Assembly (NCBI GenBank): GCA_902385025.1
Contig: CABMDX010000211.1
Span: forward strand, 1-11,958
DNA length: 11,958 nucleotides
Direction of reading: 5' to 3'
Origin: an uncultured archaeon
GTDB taxonomy: Archaea; Halobacteriota; Methanosarcinia; Methanotrichales; Methanotrichaceae
This document shows, piece after piece, positions 6,998-11,958 of this stretch (positions are counted from its first letter, which is position 1; each line of letters opens with the position of its first letter). The position numbers were made by a program, and so were the translations under genes. Under the pieces are notes generated by a model. The model was not told where the DNA came from. It worked only from the letters and a program-made list of their open reading frames with translations, and ran no database searches.

Positions 6998-7746
6998 AGC
7001 TGGAGCTGAAGGGAATAACAAAGGAATTTGATCAGGGAAATGGCAACACGGTTGTGACTCTGGAAGATATCTCCTTCGAAATAAATGATAAGGAAATTGT
7101 GGGAATCCTCGGGCCTTCAGGATGCGGAAAGACAACTCTGCTCAGGATCATAGCAGGACTTGAGAGGCCAACCAAAGGTGCGGTGCTGCTGGATGGGGTG
7201 CCTGTGACAAAGCCAGGCGCCAGGATGGGAATGATCTTTCAGGAGCATGCGTTGCTGCCCTGGCGATCGGTGCTTGAGAATGTATCTCTGGGCCTGGAGA
7301 TATTGGAAATACCGCCTATTCAGAGGCAAGAGAAAGCCATGTCGTACCTTGATCTGGTGGGCCTGAAGGACAGCTCAAAGTCCCGTCCTTACGAGCTTTC
7401 TGGGGGCATGCGCCAGAGGGCGGCAGTTGCCAGAGCACTGGTTTTGGAGCCCTCGCTACTACTCATGGATGAACCCTTTTCAGCCCTCGATCCCCAGACC
7501 AGAAAGCAGATTCAGGCGGATATCCTTCGCATCCAGGAAAAGACATCGAAAGCCATCGTGCTTGTGACCCACAGTGTGGAGGAGGCCATATTTTTGGCGG
7601 ACAAGCTGATAATCCTCAGCGCCAGGCCGGGAAAAGTCCAAAAGATATTGGAGGTGAAGCTGGAGAGGCCAAGAGATCGGATGAGTCTGCAATTTCTGGA
7701 GATGAGGGAGGAGGTTCTCGGGTATCTGGATGGAAGAACGCCCTAG
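6994..7746 (+). CDS. ABC importer ATP-binding subunit, NitT/TauT (SsuB/TauB-like)
   Basis: A 250-residue cytoplasmic ATPase energising the importer. Walker A is GPSGCGKTT (40-48), the Q-loop glutamine is Q83 in MIFQEHALLPW, the signature is LSGGMRQR (135-142), Walker B is LLLMDEP (155-161), the D-loop is SALD and the H-loop histidine is H193. LLPWRSVLENV and VTHSVEEAIFLADKLIILS are typical of the nitrate/sulfonate/taurine subfamily. ATG 6994 is chosen because GGAGGT lies at 6978-6983 and it overlaps the permease stop by four bases. An upstream in-frame extension exists but is only the shadow of the permease. Its stop is seven bases from the converging hepT stop. Confidence 0.95.
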   Translation: MKLELKGITKEFDQGNGNTVVTLEDISFEINDKEIVGILGPSGCGKTTLLRIIAGLERPTKGAVLLDGVPVTKPGARMGMIFQEHALLPWRSVLENVSLGLEILEIPPIQRQEKAMSYLDLVGLKDSSKSRPYELSGGMRQRAAVARALVLEPSLLLMDEPFSALDPQTRKQIQADILRIQEKTSKAIVLVTHSVEEAIFLADKLIILSARPGKVQKILEVKLERPRDRMSLQFLEMREEVLGYLDGRTP

Positions 7747-7753
7747 TAAGGAT

Positions 7754-8095
7754 CTATTTCATTTCATTTTGTATCGCTGCAATTTTTGCCTTCAGCTCCG
7801 GCAGCTCGATACTAACTACATCCCAGGTGGACTCCAAATCAACTCCAAAATACTGATGGATCAGGATATCTCTCATGCCCGCCATTTTTCTCCATGGGAT
7901 CTCTGGATATGCAATTCTAAAATCGTCAGGAAGATTCTTCACTGCTTCACCTATTATTTCTATCCGCCTGATAATCATATCTTGCATAGGTGTTGAGGCC
8001 ATGAAGTCCTCTAAGGTCTTTCCATTCGAGTAGCTTTCAATTAGACTGATACTCTCCAGGATATGATGTAGGAAGACCTTTGAATCTTTTTTCAT
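7754..8095 (-). CDS. hepT: HEPN-domain toxin HepT (DUF86)
   Basis: A 113-residue HEPN RNase toxin, normal length for HepT/DUF86. The catalytic RX4HXY motif is present as R75-DILI-H80-Q-Y82 in [10 protein letters not shown]. The N-terminal [16 protein letters not shown] and [11 protein letters not shown] are family features. Its ATG overlaps the upstream antitoxin stop by four bases (ATGA, 8092-8095), the usual mntA-hepT arrangement. Related toxins cleave tRNA or mRNA and are silenced when MntA adenylylates the motif tyrosine; the conserved Y82 fits that scheme. A partial paralogue lies at 4463-4546. The gene looks intact and converges on the ABC ATPase. Confidence 0.92.
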   Translation of the reverse strand: MKKDSKVFLHHILESISLIESYSNGKTLEDFMASTPMQDMIIRRIEIIGEAVKNLPDDFRIAYPEIPWRKMAGMRDILIHQYFGVDLESTWDVVSIELPELKAKIAAIQNEMK

Positions 8096-8298
8096 AATAT
8101 TTGGACCTGCTCTGCGAGTATTCTGTCCTTGAGCATGGGATGCAGTGACCTATATGTGAGAAGATCTACTCGCCTTTGCAGAGCATCCTCCAGATCGAGC
8201 TTCAAGCCGGCAAGGTCGAGGAGACTTTTTCGGCCTTCGAACTCGATAAGGATATCTATGTCGCTTTCATCGGTCATCTCTCCTCTCACGATGGACCC
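8037..8298. repeat. Direct repeat, right copy (mntA/hepT-derived)
   Basis: Partner of 4488-4739 in the same orientation. It covers the first codons of hepT and most of mntA down to its GS motif. This copy lies within intact genes, so it is probably the closer to ancestral form, and the left copy is the decayed one. Confidence 0.85.
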
Positions 8299-8379
8299 AA
8301 AAAATGCGGCACGTTTGATCCCGTTCTTCTGCAAAATTCCCCGCACTTTCTCGCGTGCAGAACGCATTTGTTCATTCAT
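8092..8379 (-). CDS. mntA: MntA-type minimal nucleotidyltransferase antitoxin
   Basis: A 95-residue antitoxin of the minimal nucleotidyltransferase family. The diagnostic GSX10DXD motif is G28-S29, ten residues, D40-I-D42 within [19 protein letters not shown]. The third carboxylate is probably D72 in RRVDLLT. In characterised pairs the enzyme transfers AMP to the toxin tyrosine and so neutralises it. ATG 8379 has AAGGGA just upstream on its strand; an alternative ATG four codons in is possible. It is coupled to hepT by ATGA. The promoter is not clear; an AT-rich ATTAAATTT on the reverse strand near 8456-8464 is the best candidate. Immediately upstream lie hicA/hicB remains. Confidence 0.92.
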   Translation of the reverse strand: MNEQMRSAREKVRGILQKNGIKRAAFFGSIVRGEMTDESDIDILIEFEGRKSLLDLAGLKLDLEDALQRRVDLLTYRSLHPMLKDRILAEQVQIL

Positions 8380-8460
8380 AAATCCCTTATCCTTACTCCT
8401 TAAAATGAGAGCTGAGTTGGCTATTTGTTATTCCATCCTAATCTAAGTAGTTTTCGAAAT

Positions 8461-8609
8461 TTAATCTATCGCTTCCATTTTGCACGGCACAGGAAGTGAG
8501 TTCTCTTTGATTATAATGAGGTGGCTGCCTGACACTAAACTAGCCAACTCTGCTGAAGGCTGTTACGGTTTTTATGCCGTATTATTGGCAGCTTGGTGGC
8601 ATCAATCAT
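8461..8609 (-). pseudogene. Decayed hicA toxin remnant
   Basis: Reverse strand. Pieces of a HicA/YcfA mRNA interferase can be followed across all three frames. From ATG 8609, MIDATKLPIIRHKN is like the usual KLPVVSG start. Next comes KTVTAFSRVG, a TAG, then FSVRQ. Next is SGSHLIIIKENSLPVPCKME, ending at TAA 8461-8463. The GSH containing the catalytic histidine survives but the frame is broken at least twice and has an internal stop. The expected GTLRxILRQAG helix is missing. The ATG overlaps the hicB-remnant stop (ATGA at 8606-8609). The assignment rests on short motifs in order, so it is moderately sure. Confidence 0.6.
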
Positions 8610-8700
8610 AAGGCTACTACTTCCACGATCTTTTCGCAGCCTTTGGCCTGGGAACTTTTGCTCAATACATCCAGGCATCCCTGTATGGCATCCTTGAATA
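8606..8700 (-). pseudogene. hicB antitoxin 3' fragment
   Basis: Reverse-strand frame KDAIQGCLDVLSK followed by a HicB-like tail ending KIVEVVAL and TGA 8606-8608. The first 37 bases (8661-8697) match 4745-4781 with one difference, and that region encodes the equivalent helix of the left hicB remnant. Homology stops abruptly at about 8698-8700, so everything 5' of this helix was lost. Order hicB then hicA with overlapping ATGA is normal for these modules. Confidence 0.65.
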
Positions 8701-8715
8701 TGCAACCAACAGGTT

Positions 8716-8746
8716 CTTAATAAATCTGGCTAGACATCTCCGATGT
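8716..8746 (+). promoter_or_regulatory. Possible promoter/operator region of the helicase operon
   Basis: CTTAATAAAT (8716-8725) is a weak TATA-like element. About 10 bases on, ACATC-TCC-GATGT (8734-8746) is a perfect 5-bp inverted repeat, placed where transcription would begin. This could be an operator, but the short length makes chance likely. Nothing else recognisable is present between 8701 and the helicase start. Confidence 0.25.
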
Positions 8747-8831
8747 AACCTCATGAAACCATTCATACTATCTCCTGATTTAATTGAATCTTTTTGCCAT
8801 TATGTCAATCGATTATGTCGGTGATCATATG

Positions 8832-11384
8832 ATGACACAAGCCATAGATGCTGTAGCGAAAAATGCAATAAGGCATTTTGGGAGAGCTATGCACCCCCAA
8901 GCAGTGAGAATCTATACACCTTTCCCAGAAAACGTTGCTATCGATTCCTGTAAAATGAGCCCCGAATTACGGCAACTTATAGAGATTTTCGTTCCTGATG
9001 CGAAAGACAGAGGACTCTACTCTCATCAGGCTAAGTTTTTCAAGGATTACATAGAGAATGGAAAACGCAATTTTATAATGACTACGTCTACCGGCTCGGG
9101 GAAGAGCCTTTGTTTCTGGATGTGGGTCTTCGACCACCTGATTCAAGATTCTAACGCAACGGCCATCCTTTGTTTTCCAACCCAGGCGCTAATGTGGAGT
9201 CAGGCTGAACGGCTATCTAGTTTATCCTGCAAGGAATCGTGTTGTTTCCGAAATCCTAATGTTCCTGATCTCGTCTATGCCGGTTCAGTTTCTCTTAGTG
9301 GAGGACAAATTCCTTGGACCATTTGGAAGGGTACGGACAAGGACGAAATCATGAAGGCTCATGAAAAAACGGCAGAGTTCAAGCGTGCAAGAATCAGAAT
9401 AGCAACTCTGGATAAGGCTCATTTTAGCCTTTTATATGATAAAGAATTTCTGAAGAATTTGAGCTGTTTGGTGCTGGATGAAGCCCATAGTTATACAGGC
9501 GTATTCGGTGCAAACGTTCATTATTTTCTTAAGAGACTGTATGCATCAAAAAAAATTAAAATGTCGCAGCATCCTGATATCTTTCTTGCATCTGCCACGT
9601 TGAGTTCTGCTAAGACCTTTGGCAAGATGCTCATATCTCTGGATAATAAAGATGACATCTGCCACATCCATGATACTATCACGCCCGATGTGGCTCTAAT
9701 TGATGTTGATGAAATTCCAAAGATTTTAAATGCACCACCGAATGGCGGTCTCATGCGGATAGTATTGCTCGTTGAGGGGGGAGTCTCTGATGCTTCTTTG
9801 ATCTCCTTTATTTCAAAGGATGGGAATATAGGGCGGAATATAAATGCCATATACTTTTCTGAAAGCAAATTTGGAAGCAGACTCCTACGTAGAACTATAC
9901 AAGGAAATACCCATAGACGGGTTGAAATTTATGATGCCAATATGCCGCCAGAAAAGAGGCGAATAATCGAACGGCTTATGAATGATTCCCAAACCAAGGG
10001 TGTTACATTAATCGGCACAAGTGCCCTTGAACTCGGAGTGGATATCGAAGGTCTTGACCTATGTCTCATGGATGATATCCCACCTCGTACAGTTGACCTT
10101 ATTCAGCGGATAGGGCGGATTGGAAGGCGTCCTGGAAGGCCAGGTCTAGCCATTCTTCGGATTACCATGTCACCGCACGATCAAAGTATCCTTGCGGATC
10201 CCCTCAATTCATTCCGTATAGACAGTACTAGATCCAATCCATTGCCCTTACATTTGGAAATGATAAGATGGCGACACCTCATATTAGGATGCCACGAATG
10301 GGAATGGCATATAAATAAAGGCTATTTGAAAAGAACGTTATTTGAAAAGGCTTTCAAAGAATATTTCCCAGAAGATCCGGATTTTCAAGAGCTAAAGAAT
10401 AGGTTCAAGAAGAATTATGGGGATCTAGTGGATGACAAGAATGAATTTTGGTACTACAACGGTTTTCGCGGCACGGCTAGTGCTGGATCTGTTCCATTAA
10501 TTTTCGGAAATGAGGAAATCGCCAGGATTGACAAGATATTCGTCTTCAGAGACGCTCATCCAGAGGCAATTTACCTCGGTCATGATGGATGTACTCAGTA
10601 CCAAGTCGTGGACTACAGTTCGAAATGGAGTGAGTGGGATTGGAAAAATCCGAAGAGCCAATGGATCCTTTCGAAATGGCTTCCGAGCCTAGAATCCGTT
10701 ATCGTGAAGCCGGTTAAAGAAAACGTTGCAACCAGAGGAAAATGGAAAGATAGCATAGAGTTATATAACCGCATAGACTCCGTGAGTTCAAAGGTAACAC
10801 TCCCAAAAGAAGGTGATTTTGAGTTCGGTGTCTGGGATTTCTATAGAAAATGGGATGGATATAGAGTTATAGATCTCGATAAGAAAAAGACAGTAGATAC
10901 GGTTACCCTCGATGAAGTGACAGAGAGATTTAAAGCTGCAATCAACGCAGGTGAACGTTTCCCATTTTTATATCCTTATTCCTACAGAACTTTAGGTTGG
11001 ATGTGGAGATTCAGTTCGCCAGATGGGGACGAAGAGCGGCTGGAATCTCTGGGAGATATCACTGCAAAAGTATTGGCACCTTTCTTGGCGGACTCATTGG
11101 AATCCAGATCAGATGATATAGAGATTTCATTGGATCTTTCGACCGGAGCTTTGCATGTCATAGATGCTATGGCTGGAGGTAATGGCCTCTCTGAGTCCCT
11201 GCTAACCGAGCAAAGGATTCCACGAGCCCTTGATACATGCAAGAACTCATTGTCTCAATTCTTGGGAGATGGAAAGAAGGAACTCTTCAGGAAATATGTG
11301 CTTGAATTAGCTAACGACGTGACTGACTATTCTCCAAAGGAGATACTTGATGTCATTCAACACCTATACAGCTCTTGGATCTGA
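8832..11384 (+). CDS. DExH superfamily 2 helicase with degenerate DUF1998-like C-terminus (COG1205/YprA-like)
   Basis: An 850-residue ATP-dependent nucleic-acid helicase. RecA domain 1 has LYSHQ (62-66), Walker A TTSTGSGKS (84-92), DEAH (216-219 in LVLDEAHSY) and ASAT (253-256). RecA domain 2 has GTSALELGVDIEGLDL (395-410) and QRIGRIGRRPGR (425-436). The 400-residue C-terminal part has WYYNGFRG and HPEAIYLGHDGCTQYQVVDY (576-595), a segment typical of the YprA/MrfA group. ALHVIDAMAGGNGLSESLL (773-791) resembles the DUF1998 GG-G-L core. The four-cysteine cluster that normally ends DUF1998 is absent; only C803 follows. ATG 8832 is chosen for GGTGAT at 8820-8825; ATG 8829, ATG 8802 and TTG 8784 are in frame. 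The gene is visibly AT-richer than the first operon, suggesting transfer. It overlaps a PLD nuclease gene by 35 bases, so a DNA defence or repair role is inferred. Confidence 0.88.
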   Translation: MTQAIDAVAKNAIRHFGRAMHPQAVRIYTPFPENVAIDSCKMSPELRQLIEIFVPDAKDRGLYSHQAKFFKDYIENGKRNFIMTTSTGSGKSLCFWMWVFDHLIQDSNATAILCFPTQALMWSQAERLSSLSCKESCCFRNPNVPDLVYAGSVSLSGGQIPWTIWKGTDKDEIMKAHEKTAEFKRARIRIATLDKAHFSLLYDKEFLKNLSCLVLDEAHSYTGVFGANVHYFLKRLYASKKIKMSQHPDIFLASATLSSAKTFGKMLISLDNKDDICHIHDTITPDVALIDVDEIPKILNAPPNGGLMRIVLLVEGGVSDASLISFISKDGNIGRNINAIYFSESKFGSRLLRRTIQGNTHRRVEIYDANMPPEKRRIIERLMNDSQTKGVTLIGTSALELGVDIEGLDLCLMDDIPPRTVDLIQRIGRIGRRPGRPGLAILRITMSPHDQSILADPLNSFRIDSTRSNPLPLHLEMIRWRHLILGCHEWEWHINKGYLKRTLFEKAFKEYFPEDPDFQELKNRFKKNYGDLVDDKNEFWYYNGFRGTASAGSVPLIFGNEEIARIDKIFVFRDAHPEAIYLGHDGCTQYQVVDYSSKWSEWDWKNPKSQWILSKWLPSLESVIVKPVKENVATRGKWKDSIELYNRIDSVSSKVTLPKEGDFEFGVWDFYRKWDGYRVIDLDKKKTVDTVTLDEVTERFKAAINAGERFPFLYPYSYRTLGWMWRFSSPDGDEERLESLGDITAKVLAPFLADSLESRSDDIEISLDLSTGALHVIDAMAGGNGLSESLLTEQRIPRALDTCKNSLSQFLGDGKKELFRKYVLELANDVTDYSPKEILDVIQHLYSSWI

Positions 11385-11928
11385 TAGAATAATGGGCAAT
11401 ATCAGGAGCGATCTGCAAAAAGCTACTCAATCTATCATGATTATTGGTCCTTGGATTGACGACTACTTTGCACATGAGATCATCTCTTCTGCAGCCAGAG
11501 ACTTAGATGCAAATGTGCTTGTAAGAAATCCAAATGAGGTAGATGAATTCCCAAGGGAACGCACTCGGTTCGCTCTCTCTGTTTTTAAGGAGCATTGGCC
11601 GAATTTGAAGGCGCGAACTCTGGAGAAGCTTCATGCAAAGATGATTCTTATTGATAACAATCTCCTCTACATTGGAAGCGCCAATTGGTATCGCTTCAGC
11701 CTAGAGAATGCCAGGGAGATTGTAATCCGAGGTCCGATCGAATCAACCAATGGAATTCAAGTTGAAATCAAAAAACTATGGCGCGACGGGAAGCCCTATG
11801 AGTTTCAGATTATGGCAACATCTGGTCAAGAGATCTCAGGGATATCTTTCGAGATTCTAGATCCGCTAGCTAAGAAGGTTATCGAAAGCATTCCTGGAGT
11901 TCGAATCAAAGGAAAGAGAGAAATGTGA
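11350..11928 (+). CDS. Phospholipase D-family (single HKD) putative nuclease
   Basis: A 192-residue protein with one complete HKD motif: H95-A-K97, D102, then G109-S110-A-N112 in LHAKMILIDNNLLYIGSANW, followed by E119 and E123. Single-motif members such as Nuc dimerise to build one active site, so a homodimeric nuclease is expected. The N-terminal QSIMIIGPWIDDYF is the usual first strand of the fold. No signal peptide or membrane segment is seen, so it is probably cytoplasmic. ATG 11350 has GGAGAT at 11339-11344 inside the helicase end, giving a 35-base overlap and translational coupling. PLD proteins accompany helicases in DISARM (DrmC) and Dpd (DpdK) islands. This one is most simply read as the nuclease partner of the helicase, which is inference. 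Confidence 0.88.
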   Translation: MSFNTYTALGSDRIMGNIRSDLQKATQSIMIIGPWIDDYFAHEIISSAARDLDANVLVRNPNEVDEFPRERTRFALSVFKEHWPNLKARTLEKLHAKMILIDNNLLYIGSANWYRFSLENAREIVIRGPIESTNGIQVEIKKLWRDGKPYEFQIMATSGQEISGISFEILDPLAKKVIESIPGVRIKGKREM

Positions 11929-11958
11929 TCTATCCGCTAAATATAGTGCACAATCAGC
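11925..11958 (+). CDS. Start of a third operon gene, cut by window end
   Basis: GTG 11925 overlaps the nuclease stop by four bases (GTGA) and opens a frame reading MIYPLNIVHNQ to the last base. GGAAAGAGAG at 11911-11920 is a plausible ribosome site. The same overlap style joins other genes here, so a third operon member is likely. Eleven codons are too few to name it. Confidence 0.45.
   Translation, partial: MIYPLNIVHNQ

Noticed and set aside
7730..7996. 88-codon forward frame after the ABC ATPase
   Set aside because: It overlaps hepT on the opposite strand, which has the complete RX4HXY motif; the forward product has no family features.
4488..8298. Composite transposon with repeats as terminal elements
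   Set aside because: The repeats encode antitoxin and toxin pieces, with no transposase, terminal inverted repeats or target duplication visible.
8820..8836. ATCATATGAT near the helicase start as a palindromic operator
   Set aside because: It overlaps the ribosome site and start codons, and such short AT-rich palindromes are common by chance.

Overview
The window looks like the chromosome of a methanogenic archaeon of the order Methanosarcinales, most plausibly the Methanothrix/Methanosaeta group. The evidence is a Cam-type gamma carbonic anhydrase, a siroheme-dependent (Ahb) heme pathway, archaeal TATA-like boxes 20-30 bases ahead of starts, and GGTGA-type Shine-Dalgarno sites. The genus is an inference. 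No rRNA, tRNA, CRISPR array or intact insertion sequence was seen.

Region 1 (1-4447) is housekeeping. It opens with a gamma carbonic anhydrase frame broken by one in-frame TGA. After a short promoter region comes a tightly packed forward operon: aspartate-semialdehyde dehydrogenase (asd), a radical SAM/SPASM protein matching AhbD heme synthase, an AhbA-like siroheme decarboxylase subunit, a small thioredoxin, and a metallo-beta-lactamase-fold putative nuclease. AhbD and AhbA belong to the alternative heme route (siroheme to didecarboxysiroheme; Fe-coproporphyrin III to heme b).

Region 2 (4448-8830) is a rearranged accessory segment. A three-gene NitT/TauT-type ABC importer operon (4983-7746: binding protein, permease, ATPase) is flanked on both sides by same-orientation, reverse-strand remnants of one toxin-antitoxin neighbourhood. 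The right side holds an intact-looking MntA-HepT pair plus decayed hicB/hicA. The left side holds a frameshifted hicB joined directly to the 3' part of mntA and the first codons of hepT. The importer's binding protein is itself rearranged: its C-terminal half comes before its N-terminal half, as in a circular permutation.

Region 3 (8832-11958) is visibly AT-richer and holds a defence- or repair-like operon: an 850-residue COG1205/YprA-type DExH helicase with a DUF1998-like tail lacking the usual cysteine cluster, an overlapping single-HKD phospholipase D-family nuclease, and the first codons of a third overlapping gene that leaves the window. Helicase plus PLD nuclease recalls DISARM DrmA/DrmC and the Dpd helicase/PLD pair, but no methylase or other diagnostic partner is visible. 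This is the best candidate here for a poorly described system.
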